DNA of 64,000 bases. It comes from Axinella damicornis (lineage: Eukaryota > Porifera > Demospongiae > Axinellida > Axinellidae). The DNA lies in contig OZ007517.1 of NCBI GenBank assembly GCA_963931865.1, positions 1,144,268 to 1,208,267 of the forward strand, given 5' to 3'. The notes under the pieces were generated by a model, which did not search any database, was not told the DNA's origin, and saw only the letters and a list, made by a program, of their open reading frames with translations. Shown here piece by piece: positions 1-12,100 of this stretch; position 1 is the first letter of the stretch, and each line of letters begins with the position of its first letter. The translations under genes were made by a program, and so were the position numbers.

Positions 1-1430
1 CGTCAGGACTCTATCCTGCGTTGCATTGTCCAAAATTTACAATCATTATTCTGCAAACTGACTGATATTATCATTGGCATTCATGCTTAAGTCCAGGTCA
101 CACTACACAGAAGTTTTGTTGAATCCACGGCTAAAATGAGGCACACAGTGATCGCCAACAACAAACAAATGGAATAAACGGTTCATACCCGTCAAGCTAC
201 ACATGATATAACTGCACACGTGTGAGTGCAGACGGTAGAAACCATGCCTCCTCCCTCTCTACTTTGGGCCTGAGAATGAGTCTGCTCCTGTTCCTATAGA
301 CCCGTTGTAGTTACGTCACATTTTCCGTGGAATTTCCGTATACTATCCGGAAGCTGCCATCTTGGTATACCGAAATACATTGGCTTTATATGCAGTATCG
401 ATCAAAACGTGTCCTGCGTCACTGGTACGCGTTTATATACATGTAGCTTTAATAGCCTACGTAGCTATCACATTTCGACCGATTCAACACATACTAGAAG
501 CATTGTTGGTGCATGATTGTGTTTACCGAGATCGCCATAGAAGCTGCTATCTCCAAAAACACTAAATAGCCACCACGTTGGAGCTCATTTCCATATTCTC
601 GAATTGATGACGTCAGCTACAACGGGTCTATACCCCAGAGGCTACATTGAAACCGGGAGGAAGGGCACCAAGTGCAAACAAGGACTATACCAGGACATAT
701 TACATACTGTGAAGCTGAAAGCTTGCAGCTCTTACCCTCACTGAGGAATGTGTGGTATTCCCTGAGTTGACAACTTGACATGGTCAATTGGTGATAGTGC
801 ACTTATTGGGTGTGGCAAGCATGCAACCTTATGGGTGCATTTCAATAGTCACTCCCCCAACCAGCTCTGTCCCGTCCCTTGGTGGCCCACAGGGACCCTA
901 CTTCATGACCAACATGCTCAAGACCGCCCCGTCCTCGTCCGTACAGGCTAACTTTCTGCAGGGGGGATAAACACACCCCTAAATTTGCCAACCAACCCAC
1001 CCCCTCCCCTTTTTATCAACGCGCGCACAGGAGGAAGCTTCATTCACTGTCAGCATCTAGCGCGCTGCAGTTTGGGTTGGTTCATACAGCTGGCAACATA
1101 TGTACGACTTCTGGGCAGGTAAAGTATGCATGCAGTAACGTCCTCACCCACAACAAAGCAGAGAACCAGCTGAGCAATCGCGGTGATCTTCATCGCTTCA
1201 GCCCTTCCCTCTCGGACGTGAATTGTCGCGCGAAAAAGGTTCCGTCGATTCACCACCGCTTGTTCCTTCTGGGTTGAAATACACTGCGTTGTTCAATGCA
1301 GAATCAGCCAGACTCGCTCGGGCACACACACAATGCACTAGCTAGCTAGGGGGCCGTGCCACGACAGATGACGTCAGACAAATACTATTGCGCGCGTCCC
1401 GCCGGCAGCCTCATTCCCAAACAATGGAAT
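1..1430. repeat. Duplicated 3' flank, unit A
   Basis: Bases 1-298 and 629-1,040 match 40,333-40,979 and 48,886-48,937; bases 1,046-1,430 match 49,938-50,330. Interruptions on either side are identifiable insertions (299-628 here; 40,989-48,885 and 48,950-49,938 in the other unit). Confidence 0.9.
299..628. mobile_element. 330-base MITE with TATA flanks
   Basis: TIR GACCCGTTGTAG inverted at the right end (CTACAACGGGTC), flanked by TATA at 295-298 and 629-632. The duplicated flank at 40,613-40,625 reads CCTATACCCC without it, so the empty site is visible. Confidence 0.85.
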
Positions 1431-1755
1431 CGGAACGAAGCTCCGAATAGTTGGCTGAGCCCCGCCCATCTCACGTTTTCGCGCAGCACAAAGAAATTCA
1501 CTTCCAGTGTTAGTGAGGTGCGATCAAAGGTCAGACGCCTGGTTAAATGATGTCAAGAGTGATCCTGGTGTTCAGAAATGGCAAGAACGGAGATGTGAGC
1601 TGAGCCAGTGAGCCCCACCCATCAACATCTGGTGCATGCAAAAATCCATAGATTGGCCAACTGTGATTTTTTGAAAAAAATGTGACCGAGATTAAATATC
1701 ATTTTTAAAGACATTATGCATTTGAATTTATGCTGATCACAATGGCACAGTTCCC
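1431..1755. other. No gene recognised
   Basis: Similarity to the second unit fades beyond about 1,430. Nothing supported. Confidence 0.35.
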
Positions 1756-1869
1756 TAGCCTCGTTCCCAGGCCTACCCCGTTTTATTCTGTTCTTTGGTT
1801 TGCGTTGACAATTATTGTCAACGCAAACCGAAGACCAGAAAAAAATGGGGTAGGCTGGGAACGAGGCTA
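1756..1869. mobile_element. 114-base palindromic MITE, TAGCCTCG family
   Basis: TAGCCTCGTTCCCAGGCCTA and its inverse complement form a nearly loopless hairpin centred on TTGACAATTATTGTCAA. It is flanked by ACAGTTCCC at 1,747-1,755 and 1,870-1,878. Confidence 0.9.
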
Positions 1870-2243
1870 ACAGTTCCCATCATTCACATACTGAGTGCAA
1901 CTTTCTCTTCCAAGTCTACCAATTTTTCATTTGTCCAGTTTTGGCAGAAATGGCACATCAGTCACCCCATAGAACAGGAGTGCCAATTTACCACACAGTG
2001 TGCATACACAAAAACCTACCTCTGATAATGAGCTTGTGCCTTTATTCATCCATCTATAGATTATGGCTAAGTGTAGTCCTCTATTATAATGCAGCCACAA
2101 TAATTATACTGAACCCACATCAATGAAGTGATGTTTTACTAGGTTGTTTCTCATAGCTACGTATGATAAGTGAGGAGAGGAAATTTGACGATGAGAAACA
2201 TAGCTATACTGAAGATATGCCAACTTTCAGGTATCAGGCTAGC

Positions 2244-2296
2244 TAGTCTCGTTCCCAGACCCTCAATATGTGCGGAAGGGTCTGGGCACAAGACTA
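2244..2296. mobile_element. Degenerate 53-base TAGTCTCG micro-element
   Basis: Starts TAGTCTCGTTCCCAGACCCT and ends GGGTCTGGGCACAAGACTA. CAGGCTAGC occurs just left (2,235) and four bases to the right, so the duplication is blurred. Confidence 0.55.
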
Positions 2297-2880
2297 CATG
2301 CAGGCTAGCTAGCTAGCCCGGCGGAAGGTGACCGTGATTGTCACTGACCATGCAGCTTTCAAGATTTGCTGCAGCTGTAGTCTACTGCCTCCTGCTTCAG
2401 GCTATAGTGTAAGAGTTCAGATGAAAATGAAATTGTGAACCTGCATGTATAACATCAACTGATTACTGGTAATTGATTATGCATGAATCAGCTAATCAAT
2501 CCATCAGCTGCATGTTTGATTCTGACTCTCAAGTTATTGATGACTCGACTTGCAGTATACCATTTAACCCCTAGTTTACTAGGTGGCAACGAGGCCACAT
2601 CGTTACCCTGACCTCTTCTGAGAACATTGCTAGGGCTTCCCTCAAGGCGTACAGTGAGCTGATTGGTGCAGTGTGATGGTATATCACGGTGGAATGTATA
2701 ATTGTAGCCAACAAAGTTAATGTAGTCATGTACATACATGTAGGAGCTACACCAATCACTAAACAGTAAACACATGCACATATCAACCAGCTGCTAAAAA
2801 ATAATACTCATCTACAACTATGCATAACTATAGCTAGCTGCAGCATAATTTTCATCCTGGATTATTATAGTGGTTGTTGT
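2297..2880. other. Downstream region / 3' UTR of receptor A
   Basis: Lies directly 3' of the receptor A stop on the minus strand. No polyadenylation signal could be placed with confidence. Confidence 0.4.
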
Positions 2881-3103
2881 TCAGTGACCAGGCTGGCCGT
2901 AAGGGATGGGTTCATAGGTATGATTCTCCTCCTCCTCCTCATCCTTTTCCGGCCTTGAGGACCTGAAGTGTCCATACGCAGGGTTAGTTTCTATTGCAAC
3001 GTGGTCTGCACTTGATGGGACAATATTGGCATAGGCTGGATTACGTTTCACCATACCAGCATCCCTGGCTGGTAACTGGGGGAGTTCATATGTTTCATAG
3101 GGA
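2881..3103 (-). CDS. Receptor A last exon: cytoplasmic tail with NPAY motifs
   Basis: Encodes about 74 residues ending in TGA at 2,881-2,883. Visible motifs are YETYELP, two NPAY motifs (RNPAYANIVP and TNPAYGHF), an acidic EEEEE run and TYEPI. NPxY is the classic ligand of PTB-domain adaptors and also an endocytosis signal; YELP and YANI could be phospho-tyrosine docking sites. These roles are inferred from motif classes. Receptor B has no counterpart of this exon. The acceptor at 3,104 restores the frame left by the membrane exon. Confidence 0.85.
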
Positions 3104-6100
3104 CTGCAAGGAATGAGTAATATGGAAGTGATCACAGCAACGTGACAGTTTGAACTACAGGTGATAAGTTACCTGAAGCTCTTCTGCTTCCTTGTTCTCA
3201 GTACCAGAATAACTACCACAAGAACGGTACTAACTACTATCAGTAGGACACAGACAGCTCCAATAGCTCCTCCAAGTGCAGCAACATTTGCACCACCTGG
3301 TCCACCAGTTACTGTGTCAGATTCACAGTCCCCAGCTTCAAATGATTCGAGTTGTGTAGGACAGGATGGGTCAACATCGAGCCTTGTTGAATCAACATTG
3401 ATTGAAGTTCCACTTTGTGCCCATGCTGAAACCAATGCCACTAGGCTATCTGCTGCGTACGGATCCGCCCCAAAGTTAGTGTAAACGATCTCTGCCCTAA
3501 AGACGACTGTATTCTCAACACTTCTGCAGCTGAACTCAGGGTTTTGTAAGTTGGTATCAGTGAAATTGCATGAGCAATCCCTCTGGACCGTCTGTACCAC
3601 AGCAGACACAATGTCCATGAACTTTCGACTCCTGTTTTCATCCTGAAATGCAACACAAACAGCCTTAACTTCTAGTATGCATGTTTCCTCACACTAACAG
3701 AATGTGAGTGATGTGTGCAAACTTACCACCCATGTCACACACTCTCTCACTGGTTTCAGCCTGAGCTGAAAGTATGCAGTTGTGGTTACAGGAACTGTAG
3801 CTACAAGAGAGATCAAGCAACGATCTTAGCAAAGCAATGCAATGCTGGCACAATCCTACCTGTTGTGTTATCAATTGGTTCCACAACTGGGATGACAAAG
3901 GTAGAGACAAATAATCAGTGAGGAATGTTGAAGAGTGGGTTGCTAATGGATGCTTACCGGTGGTGGTTGGGTTAGTGTAAGCACTGGAGGTGAACACATT
4001 GTACTGTCGCTGAGATAAGGGAACTCTGCGAACACGGCTATTTGCAGCACTCTGCATGGGGGAAGAGGTAAATGAATAGAAACATAGAATAGATAGGTAG
4101 AGATACATTGATAGATAGATAGATCAATCGGGGCTGGGGAAGCAACTTTTAATTGCTGCAACCAACACTGCCGACAAGCATCTGTGTTCCTCCACAGAGG
4201 CTGTGAAGCAGCCGAGAAAATCATGTGAATTTGCACCGTTCATCGTGCTGCTTTCTGCGTATGCTTTAAGGAGTGTTTCCCCATCCCTAGTTACAGAAGA
4301 TAGATGGATACATAGATAGATAGATAGATTGATAAATATTACAGAGCAGTACCTTATTCAAGCCACTTACAGTGGTAAATCGATTTCTAGCGTAGTAGCT
4401 GGAATATTATAAGTAATAGCCTAAAGAGATCTGGGGACCAGAAGTTTGAAGTTAGTTTTCTAGCTGGTGCCAACCAACTACCATGAAAAAGGAGATGGTG
4501 TACCACACCCACACACTGCATGAGGTCAACTCACATCGTCAGCTTCCGGGTAAACCCTTATGAAGAAGGTATAGGTTTTAGCATAGCAGAGAAGGCCGTT
4601 CGTGATGTCTGGTCTATCGTTGGGTTGGTTTGAGCCACCAACAATGAATTTGCCATTGCTAGGGAAAAGATTTGCATCAAATTCAGATGTGATATATGCG
4701 CTGGGAAGTGACCCTGGGTTGTCACAGTTGATATCGCTGTATATGCCAAGGGAGTCTACGTCGGGAAACAGAACGTTAGGAGGTTGAAGATCCCCGACAT
4801 TTGTGCCGGCTTCAATCAGTACTGCGATCACCTGGTAGTGGCTGAGGAAAAGATGGGATGGGTAAGAGGGGGAGATCTGTGCTTTTATAAAGTAGAACAG
4901 TGTTGTTCTTCTGTCAGCCATTACCATCATGATATGTGCATTTGATATATTTACTGTGATAACTTGAAGTTGACTGTTCAAATGGTAATCAAGTTTATCA
5001 TGCAGAATACAGAATGTGTTTATATAGCACAAGAGATGTATCTGATCTAAGTGAGTGGATGGCCACATCACAGCCAAAGATGTGTCAAGCACAACATGCT
5101 AACGAAATTACCAAACATACAGTACAGATCATAAGATGCTATTTAAAGTAACTGCTAAATATATCACATTTACCTGATCGGTCCATTTGTTGAGGGAACC
5201 AGAGGGAGTATGAGGATGTAGGTCCGGGGTCCTCCTGTCTGGTTGGCCTCTGTCAGAGGATCCAGGGGAGCTGGGGGTGCTTGGGGAGGGAGGTGAAGTG
5301 AGGGGTGAGGAAGTGAGGAGGTGAGAAGATGAGGTGAGTGGGTGGAGGTGGAGGTGGTAGTGCTGTGTGTGTGTGTTTAGATGCTGAGAAGAATGTAGAA
5401 ACTACACGTGGACAGAGAAAATGAGATGGAGGAATTGTAGAGTGGTGGGAAGGATGGAGGGAGTGATGGGTGGAGAGATGAGGTGTCTTAAGCTTACCAG
5501 TCAGTGTTGTTCCCACCACAGGGTCACTGCTCCTCCTGAACCCAGCTGTGTTGATTGCTGTGACAACAACACTATAGTCGGTTCTTGGGGCGAGGCCAGA
5601 CAGCGTGACCATCTGCCCACTCACCGACCGACTCCCTGTGTCACTGAAGGTATTGTCAAAGCTCTTGGTACCAACATACATCACCTGCAGGGATGATACA
5701 CAGAGTTGACACTGGCTGCATGCGTAACATCATTCTGCAGTAAGGCACTATTTTGCGTGTGACTATAGTATAGCTACCTGTACTGAAATGGTCATATAAA
5801 ATGTGCATTACCTGCTGTGCATGCCTACAGGTCTAAATCAGTCATACCTCCCTGTGTCAATAATTCCACTTCGATATCTAACCTGATTCTATGAAGCTGA
5901 CATGAAAGGGATTTGCTCATACAAACTCTTGTACGTACAGTGTAGGGTCCAAGGATCCCATTCGGCATAGTGGGCTCTTCCCAGGCCACCATCATGCTGG
6001 TCTGAGTGATGCCTGATAGAGTCACATTACAAGGAGCCGTGGGGACTAGGGGGACAAGTGTTGTGGGGGAGGAAGGAGATAAACACTTCACAACAAAAAC

Positions 6101-6153
6101 AGGATGCATGGTTGTGTTCAACAAGTCCATCTTACCCTTCCCCTCCTTCTCCC

Positions 6154-6194
<41 letters not shown>

Positions 6195-9100
6195 CTAGCT
6201 GGAGTACATTAACTTACTGTCAGGCAGGGTTATGGCTGTGGGTGAGGGTGAGCTCACATTGCCACACCCTAGCACATTGCAAGCCCGGACTACGAACCGG
6301 TAGTTGTTGAAAGGAACAATGTCTTCAGAGATGTTATACCTGAAACTTCCGTCACGGAACATCAGACTACCCACTTCAAGCATGCCTATAGGCATGAGAG
6401 GGGCTGTTATGTTGACGTTCTGCTGATAGATGATGAGCAACGTGATTGGACGGTTGCCGTCAAATGTAGGAGTCCACCGGAGGGCCAACCAGCGAGCCCC
6501 CATGTCAAACACGACAACATCCATAGGTGCATCCGGTACCTCTGTAAAGAGGGAAATCCAATCACATGAGAGCATACAAGAAAAAAGAAGTTGGTCTCTG
6601 ATGCCTGAATGGACTAACTGAAGGGTTTGCAAGCCATTTATAGTGTGTTTATAATACAGGCACTAATGGAGTTTGCATGAGCTTACCCAGCACAACCAGT
6701 GGGATGGAGGGAGACAGAGCTGTGAGGGTGGTGGTCTGTGGCAGCATGTTGGTGGCAGTGCAGGTGTAGTTTGCTGTGTCCCTTCTCTCCAGGCAATCAA
6801 AGCTCAGCACACTCACTAACACAAGCTCCCCGAGCAAACGAATGTCATTCATGTTAAATTCAGTCATGTCTTCCAGAAGTCCTTCAATTGTACCATTCCC
6901 CATAAATCCACTGCTTTCAAATGAAGATCCACTGGCAATGCAAAAATGGAAGGCAGTGATCCGGCCATCTGGAGTGGACATGACTTCCTCGCCTTCTTTC
7001 TGCCAGGTGATGGAGGGGAGGGGAAAGCCAGTTGTGAGGCAGACCAGCAAAGTCGGGAGGGAGACATTGACTTCAGTGAGGCTTGAGACATTGTTGATGA
7101 CTGGGTAGACTATAAGGAAAAGAGGGAGAGGGGAAGAAGTATACAGGATGAGGTGGAAGAAAGACTCACTCCCCCCACGGAAACAGTACGTGGAGCTCTT
7201 AGAGTCTGAGGAGTGAGCTAGTGGTCTTAATTATGATAGAACTTCATGAGTAAATAAGTGACCCTTTACCCTTACAACACAACTGAAGGAGACCCACCGT
7301 GAACAGTGAGGTTGGCATCAGACACGTCATCTCCAATGATATTCATTGCAGTGCAAGTGTATGTCCCTCTGTCTTCATACTGCACATTGAGGACGGTCAG
7401 CTCGCCAAACCCAGCCCCAATCCCCCTCGTCCGCTTGATCAGGTAGTTGTCCGTATCAGGTAGAGTGGTGTCAATAATGGATTCTGTGCTGCCGTTAAAG
7501 TTCGTGAGAGTCCAGAACACATCATGGTCGGGTACGGCTGAAGCCTCACACTGAAACACTGCACTGCTGCCATTGTTGATTTCATACTGGTCCACAGGAA
7601 GAACAAAGATCAGGGGACGACCTAGAAAAAAGGGGCACATAAAGCATTACACAAAAGTTTTTAAACCCCTTCCAACTAGATTCAGCATTCATTAATTAAG
7701 CATATAGATTTGAGGCACCAGACAGTAAATTGCTTACTGGTAACTGCCAACATCAATGCACACACATACACACACATTCACATACTATGTACGTACCAAA
7801 GACCAACAAATCAATGTATGAGAACCGTACACCAGCCGGGTTGGTTGCAACAAGAAAGTACCTCCCTTCGTCTGTCTCCCCACCAATTCCTCTTCGTTGT
7901 TGGGTAATATTAGACACTGTCAGGCCTATGAAACGCATGCCATCAAACTCAGAGAATGTCAGGGTGGATACTGCAGTCCTGTTAGTGAGACTTGTAATTT
8001 CTTGTCCTGCAAAGGGATTGTCACCGAAATTTGGAGCATAAAACCATTGGAGACCTTGCAGAAGGACTGGGGGAGATGCTACATCAATTCGGAAGGACAA
8101 GGTAGCACTGTCTGTCTCGTTTCCAATCACTTGCTGACCAGGAGCGAGAGGGACCACAATGGGGGGAACTGAGAGGGGGAGGAGAGAAAGTAGAACTACC
8201 ATACTTCTGACAGTTATGTACGTACATCCAAACAATTAACACAATGTTCAAAATACAGTAAGTTCACACTAGCCTTATCAATAATAAAACCCTGAGGTTG
8301 AATAGTGTTCTTGCAAGTTAATGCCGAAACATACTCACAAGAAGAACTACTTGTCTCTAAGTTACCCGTAATGTCTGCACTGACAGCTTATGGCAGATAA
8401 ATTCTAGCGGATGCTTTACATACAGCACTAGAACGCATATCCTGAGACCTACCTTGCACAAAGAGTGTAAAGTTTTGAGTAGCAATTTGCTGGACTGCAT
8501 TGATGTTAGAAGCCATGCAGGTGTACATATCCGTGTCACTGCCATTGGTGTTGAAGGTCAGGGTGCGCTCCACTTGATAAATGTTTCCTGCTGGAGTCGG
8601 TATCATCATTTGAGATGGCTCACCCAGCGTCAGACGTGAATTCAATTCACCAGACAGGCTCTGACCATTGCCCAACTCCCCCTCAGGTGTCAAAAGCATA
8701 CCACCTCTGAACCACTGGATGGTTGGTGGGGGGATACCAGTGGCAATACATTCGAATGTCACTGAATCAGTTACATTGATAACATATCCAGTGAAACTGT
8801 CATCCGGGAAGACGATTTCAGGAATGACTGTGAAGAAGACAAAGCTGGTGTTAGACAGTTAAACTGCATGTGGATACATGAACTGGCCAATCTACAGGGA
8901 GGTTGGCAAATTTCTTACCATGCACTGTAAGCTCAGCATTTGCGGTATCCTGACCAGGTTCATTTGTAGCTTTGCAGACATACACACCAGGCTGAGCATC
9001 AGCTGGGTCAGCCATTACAATGGTCAGATTGCTCAGAATCTCCCTCTCTCCAGAGGTATCTGTAGTAATCTCAATCGCATCATCCACAGGCACTAGCTGG

Positions 9101-12100
9101 TCCAGGAATGAACCATTCTCAAACAACCTCCACCATGTGATCTGTGGCCTGGGTCGTGCAGTGGCATTGCAGAGGAAGGTGGCTGACTGAGGCTGGACCA
9201 CTGTCAGGTTCTCTGGAGGCACAAGGATGGTAGGAGCAACTGGGAAAGAGGAAACACAGTTGAGTTGGTATTAGTACTTCATTTCTGTCATGGCACAGTA
9301 ATGCCTCTGTCCTATCCATCCCTGATCCACACATAAGCTTGGAATAATCACCAGCTTACCATTAACAAATAGCTCAAAGTCTTGAGTATCACTGGGTGTC
9401 ACAGCATTCCCATTGGAGGCCACACAGGTGTAGGTACCGGAGTCAGCATCCATGGTGTTGGCCAGGGTCAGGTTGCGACTGACAAGGAAGATATTCCCAC
9501 TATCAGTTGGGTAGAGCTCTGGCATTGTGGGGTTACTGAGGGTGACTCGTGTGTTACTAAATGGCACTCCATTCCTCATCCAGGTGATCTCAGGCGGTGG
9601 GATACCAGTCGCTGAGCAGGTGAAGTTCACTTGGCAAGTCTCATTCACAATGTACATGAAAGTATTGTCCAGAGGGAAGGTGATGTTTGGTATCACTGGA
9701 AGAGAACGGTTGAGAAAAACATAGGTCTTGAATCACAATTCTCTCTGATAAAACATTATACAGACTTACCATGCACAGTGAGTTCAGCAGTTGCATTATT
9801 CTGGCCAACAGCATTAGTAGCTTGGCAGACATATCCACCAGCATCAGAGGGGTCAGCCATTACGATAGTCAGATTGCTCACTATCTCTCTTTCTCCAAAG
9901 TCATCACTACTGATCTCAATTGTGTTTGTTTGTGACATCAACTGATTACCCATCCTCCACCATGTGATCTGGGGCCTGGGTCGTGCAGTGGCATTGCAGA
10001 GGAAGGTGGCTGACTGAGGCTGGACCACTGTCAGGCTCTCTGGAGGCTCGAAGATGGCGGGGGCAACTGGGGAAGATGAGAGAAGAACAGTTGAGTTGTC
10101 CTGCAGTGGTCTAAATCCAATGCGCTATGTATGGCATGGAGCAATACAGAGCATCACCATTACACATGTCCAGCTTACCATTCACAAACAGCTGAGAGTC
10201 TTGAGTATCATTGGGTGTCACAGCATTCCCATTGGAGGCCACACAGGTGTAGGTACCAGAGTCAGCATCCATGGTGTTGGCCAGGGTCAGGTTGCGACTG
10301 ACAAGGAAGATATTCCCACCATCAGTTGGGTAGAGCTCTGGCATTGTGGGGTTACTGAGGGTGACTCGTGCGTTACTGAATGGCACTCCATTCCTCGTCC
10401 AGGTGATCTCAGGCGGTGGGATACCAGTGGCTGAGCAGGTGAAGGTCACTGGGTCAGTCTCATTCACAGTGTACGTGAAAGTATTGTCCGGAGGGAAGGT
10501 GATGTTCTGTATCACTGGAAGAGAACGGTTGAGAAGAACATAGTATTAATTCACAATTCCCTCTGATAAAACATTTCAGACTTACCATGCACAGTGAGTT
10601 CAGCAGTTGCAGTGTCCTGGCCAGCAGCATTAGTAGCTTGGCAGACATACCCACCAGCATCAGAGGGGTCAGCCATTACGATAGTCAGATTGCTCACTAT
10701 CTCTCTTTCTCCAAAGTCATCACTACTGATCTCAATTGTGTTTGTTTGTGCCATCAACTGGTTACCCATCCTCCACCATGTGATCTCTGGCCTGGGTCGT
10801 GCAGTGGCATTGCAGAGGAAGGTGGCTGACTGAGGCTGAACCACTGTCAGGCTCTCTGGAGGCTCAAGGATGGTGGGAGCAACTGGGGAAGATGAGAGAA
10901 GAACAGTTGCAGTGGCCTAAATTCAAAGCGCTATGTACGGCATGGAGCATCGCCATTTATACACATGTCCAGCTTACCATTCACAAATAGCTCAAAGTCT
11001 TGAGTATCACTGGGTGTCACAGCATTCCCATTGGAGGCCACACAGGTGTAGGTACCGGAGTCAGCATCCATGGTGTTGGCCAGGGTCAGGTTGCGACTGA
11101 CAAGGAAGATATTCCCACCATCTGTTGAGTAGAGCTCTGGCATTGTGGAGTTACTGAGGGTGACTCGTGTGTTACTAAATGACACTCCATTCCTCATCCA
11201 GGTGATCTCAGGCGGTGGGATACCAGTGGCTGAGCAGGTGAAGGTCACTGGGTCAGTCTCATTCACAGTGTAGGTGAAAGTATTGTCCAGAGGGAAGGTG
11301 ATGTTCGGTGTGACTGGTGGGGAGGAAAACAGACAATAAGAATAAAGGTCCTCAATCATAATACTGATTAAACAGCTGAGACTTACCATGCACAGTGAGT
11401 TCAGCAGTTGCATTATTGCGGCCAGCAACGTTAGCAGCTTGGCAGACATACCCACCAGCATCAGAGGGGTCAGCCATTACAATAGTCAGATTGCTCACTA
11501 TCTCTCTTTCTCCAAAGTCAGCACTACTGATATCAATTGCGTTTGTTTGTGCAATCAACTGGGTACCCATCCTCCACCATGTGATCTGTGGCCTGGGTCG
11601 TGCAGTGGCATTGCAGAGGAAGGTGGCTGATTGAAGCTGAATCACTGTCAGGCTCTCTGGAGGCACAAAGATGGTGGTGGGGGCAACTGGGGAAGATGAG
11701 AGAAGAACAGTTGAGTTATCCTGCAGTGGTCTAAATTCAAACCATATGTATGGCATGGAGCATCACCATTTATACACATGACCAGCTTACCATTCACAAA
11801 CAGCTCAAAGTCTTGAGTATCATTGGGTGTCACAGCATTCCCATTGGAGGCCACACAGGTGTAGGTACCAGAGTCAGCATCCATGGTGTTGGCCAGGGTC
11901 AGGTTGCGACTGACAAAGTATATGTTCCCACCATCAGTTGAGTAGAGCTCTGGCATTGTGGGGTTACTGAGGGTGACTCGTGCGTTACTGAATGGCACTC
12001 CATTCCTCATCCAGGTGATCTCAGGCGGTGGGATACCAGTGGCTGAGCAGGTGAAGGTCACTGGGTCAGTCTCATTCACAGTGTACGTGAAAGTATTGTC

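Noticed and set aside
2488..2781. 97-codon minus-strand frame downstream of receptor A
   Set aside because: It lies after the stop codon, has no domain or homolog in the other unit, and is probably 3' UTR or intergenic.
10054..10434. Long plus-strand frames across the Ig array (also at 13,568, 14,637, 15,524, 55,421)
   Set aside because: They are the antisense shadows of conserved Ig exons; the minus-strand translations have canonical Ig motifs and splice sites.
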